Origin: Physcia stellaris
Taxonomy: Eukaryota > Ascomycota > Lecanoromycetes > Caliciales > Physciaceae
NCBI GenBank assembly: GCA_018902385.1
Contig: JABSSW010000054.1
Coordinates: forward strand, 1 to 64,000
DNA length: 64,000 nt
Reading direction: 5' to 3'
The position numbers and the translations under genes were made by a program. A model generated the notes under the pieces. The model was not told the DNA's origin. It saw only the letters and a program-made list of their open reading frames with translations, and searched no databases. Below, one piece after another: positions 49,138 to 61,029 of this stretch (positions within the stretch are counted from its first letter, which is position 1; each line of letters begins with the position of its first letter).

Positions 49138-52003
49138 TCATCGAAAATCATCCTCTCCACCGTCAACTCCGAGTGCCTCTAATTTACCTACCAACGCCCG
49201 CGTCTCCCTCGCAACTTGGAACGCCAGTGGAGGAATAGTCTTGGTAAATTCCTTCCATCGTGCCGCATCCCTGATCTTGTCCAACTCCTCCCCAGCATTC
49301 GCGAGACGATCCCTTAGCGCTGCCAGCGAGTCGACAATCGGGTCCGCGTTTTCTCGAAGGGCTTCGTCATCCGAACTTTCTGTGATAGCCATTTGTGATT
49401 CAGATATAATCTTAGAAAGGATGGAGACGATGGCTTCGGTGTTGGATTGGACGGTGGCGGGACTGTCATCGGCGCGGATACTTTCCACGAGGGAGGTGAT
49501 GGCTTGGACGAGACCGTCGGTCTGATCTTCAACAAAAACCTAAGGAAAATATTATTAGTATCCGAGCTTCCAGTCGCTTCATGTAGAGGACAGATGCGAA
49601 ATAGTTACTCACCTTCAGCTCTTCGGCTTCTCCATGCTGGGAAGTGATACCAAGACCTGGTCTGGCAGAAGTGCTGTTGTAAGGTCCGCCCTTCGACAGA
49701 CCATTTGGATGATGTGGCGCTTGGTTCATATACTGGCTTTTGGGAGTCTGGAAACTCGGTGTCGGGAGAGAGTGCTGTTGGACAGGACTCATGGTGCTGT
49801 AAATGGACTCATCGCCGACACTTGTACGATATTGTTTCATGCCATAATAGGTTGCTGGGGACTCCGCAATAAGGCTGTTATTGTCATCTTCGTCTTCGCT
49901 CTCCTCCGGCGTAGCGGGTTTGATCTTAACAACTGAGGCCAGTGCTACCACGCTATTCGTGAGGTGCGAGGCAGCAGCGTCTATCAGACAGACGGGCGAG
50001 AGGCCATTCGCGGAAGAAAAGTTCCTTACGGCTGTGACCAGATTGTTTGCAGTATCAGATATCATCTTGGTATATTTCGTTATCTTCTGGACCTGATCGT
50101 CGCTGCTCGGTGTTCCCCTCTGGGCGTCCTGAATAATGTCCCTTGCAAAGACAAATATGGATCGGACGTGTGTAAAGAGTGACCGTGGCTCGCTTGTACG
50201 AGCACTTCGGAGCAGTTCGTCTATGGCGACCTGGAGCTTCGTCACATGGACATGCTTGATGAAGCCGTTCTCTTCAACATGTCCCAGATCCTTTGCAGAT
50301 TGGTTTATGTTGGGTTGTCGTATGGCGCCGTCCATCGATGGAGCGCGCAAGGTCCGTAGTTGTCCTTTGACTTGAACGTATTTATTCCGCCATTGGTTTA
50401 CTTCCTCTTCCAATCGCTGGACCTGTCTCACAAGCCGCTCTTCACGATCGGCATTCTCACTGCTGCGCTCTGACAGAGCTCTCATCTCGCGCAGGAAAGT
50501 AGATGCCTCTTGTTTCACCTCTGTGGTGACTTTCTGCTGCTGGCGAAAGTCACCTTCCAACTGTTGATGGGCCTTGTCCAATTCTTCGTAGCGGATCCTC
50601 CACTCGTCACCCCCGCTTGCTCCTTGAGTAATATGGTTCATCTCCAACCGTAATTGTTGCTCGCTGTCGACCTTGTCCTGCCTGACTCTATCCAGCTCAG
50701 CTTGAAGATTTTGGTTCAGTCTGAGTGCCTCTGAATGCTTGTTTTCCAGTTCTGACCGTAATCTCTCCCATTCGTGACGCTCTCCTTGACCAGCCTGTAT
50801 AAAATAATGTTAGCGCAAGATGGATGACGGGTTATTTGAGGGGTGGTTCCGTACATCGTTCTGTCTCTGGACTTCCACCAACCGGTCAAGCTCTATATCT
50901 TTGTTACGTAGAGCGCTTTCCAGCTCATTGATCTTACTCCGAAGCTCACCGATTTTTGGATCAGTGGTACCAATACCATTGATATCTCTCCTAAAGCCGC
51001 CATCTGCCTTGTAGGAATTATCTGTATCCCTTCTTGATTTGAAGCTTCGTCCATCGCCATTATCTTCAGGGCCTGTCTGATCGTCGTCATCTTCAACAAG
51101 TGTGCTCTTATTTGGTATTATAGTACTGCTTTGAAATGTTTTGGCGGTTGGCCTGCCGTAGCCATTCTCTTCAAGTCCGGGGATCCCGAACCCAGCCATG
51201 ACCTGACCTCCCAGAGACGCATTACGTGCCGAATAATCCTGGACAGGTCTCCCCGGACCCGAGCCCGGTGGGCCTTGCCCGGGTCGGATCCCGTTTGGTG
51301 TGCCCACGCGACTTGGTGGACCTCTCATGCTGACAGCTGGGCTGCCGGTTCGATCGATACCAACAGCAGCGAATTTGGGGAATCTGCGCTCCAGCTCGTA
51401 GAACACATCTGTAGCCAAGTCTCGGAATCTTGGAGGAGGGAGAGTAGCAAGCTTTTGTCGAGCTTGGTTGCGCTTGGGGTGGAAATTCTCCTTTGGCAGC
51501 AGATACGGTGGCACCTGCCCTGGCCCGCTCACTTGCTGCCCCGCAGCACTTTGTCTCCTCAGCAGTTCATCATAAACATCGGTACTTAGTTCCATGAATT
51601 GTACTGCTGAAAGTCGCAGAAGCTTGTCTCTAGCTCTATTTGGCTTTGCATTGCCCTTCTCGTCTCGTAGAGACTGTGCAAGATACCTTTTTAGTATGGC
51701 ATAATGCTGCGACAGGCTCTCCTCCATCTGTAATGTCTTTCGTCTCTGGCTGTCGGACATCTGGGTGCCATAGGAGGACCGGCCGATTGAATTTGGGGGT
51801 GAAGGGTCTCCCGCCTTGCGGCCTAGGCCGAAGGCCATGTTGGACGATGAGCCCGATATTGGAGGTGTCGCGAGGTTGTTTCTGGCATTTGATATAGGGG
51901 GAGGATAATGTGATGAATCCCCGCCGTTCTGGTATCGGGTAATCCCAGACCATTCACTGCCATCATTGGAGATTGGGGAGAAAGTACCAGCTCGCCCATT
52001 CAT
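49138..52003 (-). CDS. SPA2: Polarisome scaffold SPA2
   Basis: Three exons, 52003-50855, 50794-49613 and 49539-49138, with introns of 60 and 73 nt (GTACGG...TACAG with GCTAAC branch site; GTGAGT...CTTAG). All are in phase, giving 910 aa. Two Spa2 homology repeats (SHD, GIT-like) are visible near residues 118-149 (KPNRARDKLLRLSAVQFMEL) and 178-207 (NQARQKLATLPPPRFRDLATDV). A coiled-coil segment follows (about residues 340-540), and a conserved C-terminal block starts at VFVEDQTDGLVQAI. Spa2 is the scaffold of the polarisome at hyphal tips and buds, binding formin, Bud6 and Pea2-type partners and MAPK-pathway kinases. It is on the same strand as NUP2 and lies upstream of it; no operon is implied. 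Confidence 0.95.
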
Positions 52004-54351
52004 TTCTTCCTATTGTCGCGGCTGAGCTTGCCTCATTTGCGCACTGTTCCAGGATAACACAAATAAAGCAGAAAATTGCAGAGCGAGGAATGTCTAAATC
52101 AGACGTTGTCAGCGGTGTACTTGATAATGATGAATGGGCGGTATGCGGTCGAAACGTACAGCGTCAGTGATGCTACAATAATGCAATGCTCGAAGACTCC
52201 AAGCAGACAGCAGCCAACACGATGAAACGCACGGAAAGCGGCTCAAGATATTGTTCAACAGCACGGATAGACTTGGCTTCTCCTTTCTGACGTTTCTTGT
52301 CTAATCGGTCCACTGAAATTGGCTCATGCCATTAGCAGCCAATTAGCGAGTTCGGTGGCAGTCAAGGCGGCTCTGCAATTCTTTGCGACTGGCGTGGGAG
52401 ATAGTCCGTACTGAATCCATAAAGTCTCACCGTCTTGGGCTTTACGATACCTGTCAATCTACTAGGTATCTGTTCACATCAGGGTTGTAACCCAATGCGA
52501 TAAATAAATATAAGCTAGGGACTCGGTTTATTGACAATCGTTGTGCTTGGAAAAGCCAAGGCTGCCACTCCTCCATCTGATCTATTCTCGCCAAGCGAGT
52601 CTCTCGAAGTCGTTATTCAGCTACTAACAAGAATTGTGCATACAGGTTGCAGGTCAGGCTACCTCACGCGTACCTCGATTGACGCCATTTGCTTTTGGTT
52701 CCCGGTGTTCACACGGACCATTTCGGTAGACACATCTGCAGATTCATGATCTGCCCTCGGAAGCCTGCACAGCACCTACCCGTCATGCTATGTTTCAAAG
52801 ACCTCGAATTCGAATGATTCAACATCCGTTATAAGCTGATATATGTACAGAAGGTGAAGTCCATCGCGAAATATCTCGATAAATTGATAGGCGCTCTTGC
52901 TGTTGACCGCAACCGCATTTTCATCATGTTCTCCGCGATCGCGACCGCGACTTTCACGACCTTCGCGTTCTCCTTTTTCTTCCTCTCGAGATTCTCGTCC
53001 GCGTGTGTTCGTTTTCTGCATGTAGACTCCGGAGCATTCAATTTAGCGGGTTTGTAGCGATCTGTTTTGGGTCATGACGAAATAGGTGGATGAAGAGAAT
53101 TTTCCGTGTTTTAGCAAAATTCACGAGGGTAAACATTCTGAGGCGGCGGTTTCGTGGTACTACAGATTTGTCTGCCGAAATGGTAGGTGTGAATACCGGG
53201 CTTTGCATATCAGGTTTGGCATTCTTCACATCATTTGACCTGTCGTTAAAGAGTCCTGCGGTGAGATAGCCCAGTGTGTCTCACCCCGGGAAAGCATCAT
53301 CAATCAATGCATTCTACTACTACTTACTCAAGGATAATTGTTCAATTGGTGTATCAGATTCAGTCTCTAGATATGACCGTGTCCACTCCAAAAATGCATT
53401 CATTTTTGTTTACCTTCCTTTGTTTTGGACTTGCTTGATATGTTGATCGCTTGATCCGAGTCCTTTTTGGAAGGATAGGGTTCTGGCGGAGACGAGCATC
53501 TTCTGTTCGATTGCGATAGGTCTATTCTGGAGATTAAGACTATTGCGAAGTAAGGTAGTCAAAGCGAATCAAAAAAGAGTAAAGGTTTTAGCCCACTTGT
53601 GGCTCAAGATTTGCCTCAGAGCGAATCATCGGTGCTGCAACGCAACGGGCTAATCAAAGATCTAATGCTTGAATTGAATGACAGACTAGCATACATCGAT
53701 CTGATTTCCGTCTTTGCGATCCTCATCATTACTGCATTTTGCCCGTCTACCCACCCCCATCTTCATCCGATACGACATGAACGACACGCGTAGACCCTAC
53801 CCGAACTATCCGATGAATTCTGTGCACGTGGATGGAAAGCAGTATGCAAACATCTTGACCTTTCATGGCGGCACTTTTCCAACTTCGGCAACTTCAAGCA
53901 ACTACATCCTCAAGTGGCAAACTGTTACTTCTAAGAGGAGGTCGCAATAAAGGAATTGGGAGAGAAGTTCAAGGCACCGAGAGAAAACAAGAGCCGAGCT
54001 GATTGACTTGCGAGAGGACCTCAAAACCTACACGACATCCCTCCACTCCAATCCCAGCACAGCTTGGAGGCCTTGATTGGGCGTGGCATCGAATGGTAAC
54101 GTAAAGACTAGAGACGCGAAGATCGCGACTTCTGACTGCTGAAAATACAGATTCGCAACCATTCTGTTCCGTCACGGATAAACCAATTCCCTCAACGAGA
54201 CGCCCGACAGCATCAGCCAACTCCACTCCATCCAAACCACAAAACATCATCGCCCTCTCAATCTCATCGACCCCACGCCAAACACGCCAAACCCGCCCAC
54301 GAGCCCCCTTTCCATCCGCCCGCCATCACCCCTCTCCTCCCAACCAGTCCC
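52004..54351. other. Long intergenic region, no supported gene
   Basis: 2.3 kb without a credible gene. A minus frame at 53021-52788 (starting MQKTNTRGRESREEEKGERE) is Arg/Glu-rich and ends VESFEFEVF. The DNA of that tail matches a segment inside the 59974-60723 element (19 identical bases plus near matches), suggesting a decayed repeat. The rest shows no recognisable structure. Confidence 0.45.
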
Positions 54352-54672
54352 TCAATTCGGGGTAGTACAAGTATACCCAACCATCAGATACCCCGGGCTG
54401 AAACACTCATCCTGAACATTCGTGCCCGCTTCGACAGCAGTGCATGTCTCATCAGCCCACGTAGACAAAGAACAGCCGGCATCGCTGTCGTACTTGAGGG
54501 AGGAGCCGCCTGCCAGCGACCCGTCGCAATCGCCGTCGGATTGGAAATTGTAGATGTAGTCCGCTACGCCGGAACAGTTGGCGCTCTCGGCCCATATGAA
54601 GAGCTTGTAGGCGTTCGTGGATTGGGCGAGGGATAGACAGGCGAGGACGGGGGTTAGTGTGAGGAGGCGCAT
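54352..54672 (-). CDS. Small secreted cysteine-rich protein
   Basis: A 106-aa single-exon gene with ATG at 54672. Residues 1 to about 21 form a classic signal peptide (MRLLTLTPVLACLSLAQSTNA, a hydrophobic core with an Ala at the likely cleavage site). The mature part of about 85 aa holds six cysteines (in the AN-C, GD-C, AG-C, ET-C, DE-C and YT-C contexts), consistent with three disulfides, and is rich in Ser, Gly and Asp with no transmembrane segment. It is isolated, with about 2.3 kb of gene-free DNA on the SPA2 side and about 1.4 kb on the other, a context often seen for small secreted proteins and effector candidates. Such a role is not shown here. Confidence 0.75.
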   Translation of the reverse strand: MRLLTLTPVLACLSLAQSTNAYKLFIWAESANCSGVADYIYNFQSDGDCDGSLAGGSSLKYDSDAGCSLSTWADETCTAVEAGTNVQDECFSPGYLMVGYTCTTPN

Positions 54673-56070
54673 TTTGTGGGATCACTTTCGGAGGGGTTCA
54701 GCTGGCTGGCTGGCAAAGGCACGACATGGTCGGTGAACTCACAGTAAGATGGTTTGACGGGTGAACTCACAATTGGATGGGTTTCGGGGACAGGCAGGAT
54801 CTATAATCAAAACATTTCTGTTTTGCGTTGGGATGAATGAATGGGTTTCAGCAAGAGCACGAAGTTTGAGGAAGGGCTTCTGGGGGATGTAAGGAAAGTT
54901 ATACAAATTACAATACCCAAGAAATGTGCCATATCACGAGAGGGGATATAGAGTTGCATTTCGTAAAAGTTTCTCAATCCGCAGCAGCCCGCGCTGAGCC
55001 TATATGGAATTTTCCCTACTATTCCGAAGGCATCGTGCGTATCCAAATGCACGCCGAGACAGTCCCGGAACATCCACGTAAAAGCCACGACGATTAAGCA
55101 GCGCTAAGTATCATTGAGTAGATGAGACCAAGTGAGCTGGAAGACTTCCAGGGACGGTCGTGTGGACTCTTCTTGGAATAGAGATCCCACCTACCAAACG
55201 GGCGGTGTCAGTTGACCAAGGTGGAGGGTCTGTATACTGGAAGCCTTAATAATCTGCTCATGCTTGGCGACATGCAATCAGGTAATGACTTGGCGGTCTC
55301 TTCGTTTCTTCGGTGACAAGCAAATGCCAACAAAATTATAAGAAGTCTGGCAAGACGAATAAGAGACGAGTATTCTAGCATGTAGTGAGAATCGTATATA
55401 GCAAGAGCGACTAGAAGCTCGATTTGCGTTCAATTCGATCATGATTGAAAAGTTAAGATATGTCGTTCCTTATTCTTCGAAACAATGCTCAAAGTAAGAA
55501 CAACGAGACTAAAGCCCTCCATGGAAACTATGGCTCTATTGGAGTAAACTTGGCATGAAACCCTCGGGCACTGCAGTGGAAAGCCCGGATGGAGTCGACT
55601 CTTAAATCACAACTTCTCCCAAATCGGTCTATCCTTTGTCCCGTCCACCATAGTTAGTACCTTAGACTCTCAAGTTCGATGAAATGTTTGAAAAGATTAG
55701 TCTCAAGCATCGACTTTCGGTTACTAGAGGTCGGCCCTGACACGAAGATTTTCGAATGGTGGGACATCGTCACAAAAGGGCTCAAATAAGGTAGTCAAGC
55801 CATGGCAGTACCACATATCAAGTCGAAGGCCGTCCCCATCCAGGCGTGTCTCTGTGTATGGTGGTCAAGATCCGTAATATGATGCCGGATACGTAGCCTT
55901 CATACTTGAAATGTGTATTGTTTTGTAGAAGCATGTGTAGCTACGATGTTGATGACCCTCAAGTTCACTGTAGCTTCTTACGTAATGTTTTTCCGGCCCT
56001 ACTATCATAAGTGCTGCTGGTTGTCCGAGAAGCATTTATTAGATCATAATGAGTACTACCAAGCGCTATT
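54673..56070. other. Intergenic, no gene seen
   Basis: About 1.4 kb upstream of the secreted-protein gene and beyond the 3' end of the DUF6589-like remnant. No coding frame, repeat pair or RNA gene recognised. Confidence 0.45.
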
Positions 56071-57760
56071 TCAACCTTGGCCTTGATTCAGCCTGCTGTG
56101 GTTGTGCGCAATCATAGCGTACTGCAATTTTTCCTGCGGGCTAGCGCTTGGAGGTAAAGCAGGATTCGTCAAAGCTGGTGGTAGCGGCGGTAAAGGCGGT
56201 TGAGCAGCTACGTTTGAGCTTTGAAGATTCGCACGAAAAACGATAGTTCCCCCCTTGTTATGATGATTCGCGGGCGCTGATCTGTGCGGAGGCACTAGGA
56301 GTCCATAGCCCTTATTCATCGCAGCGTTACTGAGAGTTGCAGATCTAAAGGGGGCGATCCCTCATTCGAAGATTTCGATGGCCATCCTTGCGATCGCATT
56401 CCGGAGTCTGTGGATACGGCGGGCTTGTCCAAACAGGAACCCACTGGCCCTTCCTTCAGCGGCGTTACTCCATTTGTCTGCGCATTGAGCTTGGGAGTCT
56501 GCGTCACTTTCCATTGGGGTCTCTTGAACCCGAAATTGAGGTTCGGTGGCCTCGGCGAAGCATCTTGCACTCCTAATTGCTGGTCCAGTCTAGCCCTCTC
56601 CTCTGGAGTGGAATGAATGGGGGGAGGCTCTGGTTGGGGAGCTCCTCGTAAGTCTTTTGTATGGTCTTTTCGAGGTCTACCACGGCCACGGATTGGTTTG
56701 TCGGTCTGCTGGGCCACAACGCATGGATACGCTGGGTTACCGTTGGCGAGTGGTTGGACTGGAGGTACAGGACTCTGTCCATTGAAATGGCCCGAGAATC
56801 TTCTTTTCGCAGACAGCTCCTTCACGGCTAGCATGCTGATATCCCAGCTGACACAGACACCCATCTTGTGTAAGGTCTGAATAACACTTTTGTTAACGCC
56901 ATTCGTGTGCAGATAGAGACTCATTTGGGTTGGTATATTAGAGCACAATTGCGGCTGCTGAGCATGACAGAGGATGCTAAAGAACGAAACCTACAAGAAT
57001 CGCGAATTAGCAGGTATCGACCCGAGGTATAGTAGGGTACGGGGTGACGTTCGCGAACAAATGTCTCTTGTTCGAATATCTAGATGCCCTCCGGCTTATA
57101 AAGACAAACTAGAAAGCAGCTCTCACCATATACTTACCAGGCTTCCTTGCTTGGCCTCTAAGGGCGCGTCTCTTAAAGGCAAACTGATCACGCGTAGTAT
57201 TTCAGTCAAATGAGGCGCATGCTGGCCAATCGCGGCTATAGCATGGGGCAACTCGGTGGCGAAGAAGTTCGTAGGCTCCTCATCTACCCATTTGCCAAAG
57301 ATCTGGGACTTCCCAACCGCTTGTACCTCATCCCGCAAGATCTGCTTAGCCTTGGCTTCCCAAGCAGGATCTCCGTTGCACGCCTGAAGCCTCTCTTCTT
57401 GATGTTCGAGTCCATGTGTCGTGACACGTCTGAAATGTGGTTGAAGTTGGCACCGATCGTCTTCCGCTATGTCTTCAAGGAAGGACGCCCATTGACTCTC
57501 ACCTTCAGTGGACGCTTCGGACACTTTTTCGCCTCGGACAGCAAGTCATAAAGGCTCAAGTCCAAATCGCTAAGGGTGGCGAGGACATTTCTGAGCTTTG
57601 CATGTGGGGATCGACGCGGTTGGCTTTTGCGCTTCCGCCCGGTGTTTGGGAGTGATTCGTCCTCGGACGAGTTGTCGCGAGATCTTTTACTTGTGTTAGA
57701 TGGATGATCGGTCCTCGGTGGGGCTTCGCTACTGTCCGATAGCTCATGTAACGGAGGCAT
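56071..57760 (-). pseudogene. DUF6589-type N-terminal remnant with AT-hook
   Basis: ATG at 57760 opens a 97-codon frame, overlapped by another frame (57524 down to 57138) that ends at a GTAAGT donor. A 147-nt intron (57137-56991, ending TTGTAG) joins that frame in phase to 56990 onward. The spliced third exon reads VSFFSILCHAQQPQ...LYLHTNGVNKSVIQTLHKMG, the pattern I associate with N-termini of large fungal DUF6589-domain proteins. It then shows an AT-hook (RGRGRPRK) and a Pro-rich tail, stopping at 56316; the next frame (56319-56071) is probably its continuation. The first frame change (57524-57467) cannot be resolved by a phase-compatible intron, and the body of the DUF6589 domain is missing. 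Most likely broken or truncated; such genes often spread with mobile elements, and a transposon stack starts about 155 bp upstream. Confidence 0.45.
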
Positions 57761-58180
57761 AGCCGCGCGAGCACACGCTCATGCTGGTTGATCAGATCCC
57801 CATGACCGTCCTTTCTGTGCGTGAAGTTGCCTCAAGCTCACGCGTCTGATGGACAAATGATGAACCCTGGAACAGCCTAATCTTACCTTAGGGTTGAGTC
57901 GTCGAAAGCTAATACGGAGGTACCTTAACGAAATCATCTGGATCCTGGCATCCGTAATGTTACCGTAGTAGATTATTGCCACTGTCTACGGACCGTTTGA
58001 ACATATTTACAGTATAATTATCAAGATATCGTAATATTTACACAACGTAATCAAATTGTAATCGTCATTTTCAACATAGAATACAGATGTCGTAATTGCA
58101 CATTCACGTAATTTTTTTGAACAACGTTCGATAATTGTCACGAAAATTTTAAATTACGTTAAATATTTTTCACGTAATAA

Positions 58181-59510
58181 TTAGGCTGTCACTATTCGTA
58201 AAATACATTCTACTATTTGTAAAATTCTTGGCAGTGTTAGCTTTCGAACCGCTCATCCGATAATCGATAATCTATCGATAACTTATCGATAAATAAAATT
58301 CAAAACTTTCGCATTGCAACATTCAGATAACCAATCAAACATCCATGAAATATTCATATTTTCGCAGCTTTTAACTTCTCAACCACAGAACCAAAACGAC
58401 GAAAAAACCAGATAAAAAAAAATCGTGGCGAGACCACGAAACGAGCAAAAAAATGAAAAAAAAACAAGCAAGAAAACGAGTAAAAAGCAACGAGTAAAAA
58501 GAAAAAAAACGAGAATATGGCGCTAAACTCAAAAGAGAAACATGATATGCTTCGAAAAAATCAAAAAACGAAATTTCTGAAACATGCTATGCTTGCGATG
58601 TGATCAGAAAACGTGTATTTAACATGCGAATAAATTTTCCACAAAAAAAATCAAGATTTGATGCGCAACACATCAAAAATTGATTCATACATTAAAAACG
58701 AAATGAATGTTTTGAAAACAATCTCTTGATGCTCTCCAGAAGTAAATGCATTCCAAAATCTGTTAATGACAAGCGAATTCTGAGACGTCCTGAAATGATG
58801 TCGACACGTTTGAATAATGAAACATGTAATTTCATTGACGTTTCACAATCGAGCTGTGTAACACATGAAATCATTTCAAGATAAACTTAATCTGTACAAA
58901 GTTCGTATTCAACATGTATTCAAACTTTAACTTTATAATACAGAAGACGAAACTAATACGCATACCGCATTTCTAGTTCAATGATACAATTTCTTTTCAT
59001 GTTTCACGTTCAATTCCAATAAATCTTATATAATTTTTCATACACATATAATTGCGCACAGTTGATACATGTATTCTGTGCATGTATGTCGCATATCGCA
59101 TAATGATTGTTTGTGTAAAAAGAATAAAACATGTAACATTTTTGCTAATACATTGAGTGCGAATCTCATGACGATCTCATGACGATCTCAACAAATTTCG
59201 AAACGTCTCGCAATACTGAAATCTTTCAATACTGTGACGTCAATTGAAAACAAGAGTTTTGTTTTTGAAACGTAATAAAACGTCATGATTACAAGACATT
59301 TTGAAAAATTAACCTTCCTACAAATCTGCTTCAACACTTCACGAAAAGAACATCCTCGATGCCCAGACTAGTTCAGATCTCTTGACAGAATTCAAAACCG
59401 ATCTACAAAACACCCATACCGCCCTTAATGTAGTCTGGAACGTCCCCGCCAGACCCCTGCCAAGAATCCTACAAATAGTAGAATGTATCCTACGAATAAT
59501 GACAGCCTAA
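58181..59510. mobile_element. Nested element with 50-bp terminal inverted repeats
   Basis: Left TIR 58181-58230 and right TIR 59461-59510 both begin TTAGGCTGTC and match at 45 of 50 positions; all five differences are transitions. It contains ATCGATA palindromic clusters near 58262-58290 and no transposase ORF. It lies wholly inside the outer 57915-61029 element. The target duplication is not recognisable (CGTAATAA versus TTTTTATA flanks). Confidence 0.75.
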
Positions 59511-59973
59511 TTTTTATACGTTTCGATAAATTAACATAACGACATGTTCACGCTTTCAATATTTTACTGTAACGATTTATGAGCGTTTTTAGAATTTTAA
59601 CGTAAAAATTCAGTGATAACAATGTGATCGTAATGTTACTGTTAAGCGCGAAATTTATCGGATAAACACGGTTTTACCAAAACAACCCAGATTTACCACT
59701 GAAAAACTGCCAAACCTTGCCAACGGGATTTTCGCCATGCTACGATCCTCAACACCATGATATTTTTGACTTCGAATTCGTGCGATTCGGCCAAAATTTA
59801 CGCGGGGGCGCTATGCGCGGGTACTCGTGTGCATGATGATTGATGATTGGTTGATTGATTGATTGACTCGGTTGATTGATTGAATGGAAATGCATGCTTG
59901 AATCAAGATCCTGGTATTCAGAGAACGCACTAGTGTATTTTACGCGTAAAAAATAAATTCTGACTAACAGTAA

Positions 59974-60723
59974 GGGAGCCGCTATTTGCACACCCCCGTT
60001 TACTGCGTGCAATCCCCTCGTGGGGTTAGGGTTTTCGGAAGGCGGAAGCAAAATCTCCGAGTACCAAGAAGATGAGAAGAGGATCACTTTTGGGTGCGTT
60101 TCGCACCAAAACTTCATCATGTACTCATCAAATCAATTCGCATGCGTCGAAGCTATTACAAAGAAGTCGATTCGTTCGAATTCGAGGTCTTTGCAACAGT
60201 GTATGGCCGCGATATTGATTTCGCAGGGCTCGAGATCGTCAAGGCCTTCGAGAACCCCCCCTACCTTTTAATTCGCTTTGTGTTTCCTCCGTCTGCTTCT
60301 CCGCTCTGACTTCGCTTTGTTCCCGTTGTTGTTGAGTTGTTCTGGGTCGAAATGGGCTGACTGTACACCTGACTGAGCCACTGGCTGTACATCTGTTCTG
60401 GAAGCGATTGGGTCGAAGCCGGAGGATTGAACTGAGATCGCTGCTGAAAGTATGGAGTGGAGAACGAGTCAAACATTGAAGATTCGGAGTAGGAAGTAGG
60501 CGGTCGAATGAATTGACGTCTTACAAAGGTATTCGCCGCCATATTGTGTGAAACAGCACGTTGCTGAAGGTGTAAAGGTGATACATGGAGCTTGGTGTGG
60601 CATATGTCTCAACGGTGTTTGGAGATTAACCCTAGATAACCCTTATCGATAGACTATCGATAAGACCGGAATCATTCCGGGGGATTGCACGCAGTAGAAG
60701 GGGGTGTGCAAATAGCGGCTCCC
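59974..60723 (-). mobile_element. hAT-like non-autonomous transposon, 44-bp TIRs, 8-bp target duplication
   Basis: Left TIR 59974-60017 and right TIR 60680-60723 (GGGAGCCGCTATTTGCACAC outward) agree at 42 of 44 positions. Both sides are flanked by AACAGTAA (59966-59973 and 60724-60731), a perfect 8-bp target duplication, which suits hAT elements. The 750-bp interior has normal GC content, unlike its AT-rich surroundings. It carries a minus-strand ORF (60542-60261, 93 aa, MAANTFVRRQFIRPP...), Ser/Gln/Pro-rich and ending in a basic KRIKR stretch, a likely nuclear signal. No DDE transposase domain is present, so the element is non-autonomous, perhaps a deletion derivative that retained an N-terminal exon. 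Confidence 0.85.
60261..60542 (-). CDS. Short ORF inside the hAT-like element
   Basis: 93 aa from ATG 60542 to TAG 60263-60261, low-complexity (Ser, Gln, Pro, Thr), followed by a Lys/Arg-rich C-terminus. A GTAGGG donor-like site overlaps the stop, so it could be the first exon of a formerly longer protein. It begins about 140 bp inside the right TIR, as expected for an element-encoded gene. No known domain seen. Confidence 0.4.
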   Translation of the reverse strand: MAANTFVRRQFIRPPTSYSESSMFDSFSTPYFQQRSQFNPPASTQSLPEQMYSQWLSQVYSQPISTQNNSTTTGTKRSQSGEADGGNTKRIKR

Positions 60724-61029
60724 AACAGTAATTCTACGATAAACTCCGAATAACGGTAAACTCCGAGGAACAGTAAACGAAAATGAGACGTTTATACAAA
60801 ATTACGATAACAAATTCAAACGTTACAACACTTTGACACGTTTCAAATGTATTACGATGAGAAATTGACACGTAATAAATTTTTAAACGTCAATCATTAC
60901 AAAACGTGTCATTATGGAAACCGTCTACAGGCATGGCTGTTTAGGAATTACGTTAAATGGTATTTACGGTAATGGCGCGGAACTATTACGGTAGTCAGGA
61001 TGCACATAATTTCGTTAAGGTATCTCCGT

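Larger units (their letters stand above)
57915..61029. mobile_element. Outer DNA-transposon-like element with terminal inverted repeats
   Basis: Left end (57915 onward, ACGGAGGTACCTTAACGAAA) and right end (reading inward from 61029, ACGGAGATACCTTAACGAAA) are inverted copies, similar over about 45 bp, and farther in the similarity becomes patchy. Two further inverted-repeat elements are nested inside. The interior is AT-rich with no transposase recognised. No target duplication stands out at the ends. Family unassigned; it may be a non-autonomous element. Confidence 0.6.

Noticed and set aside
54807-55088. Minus-strand 93-codon frame
   Set aside because: Begins at GTG, has no ATG near the start and no recognisable domain.
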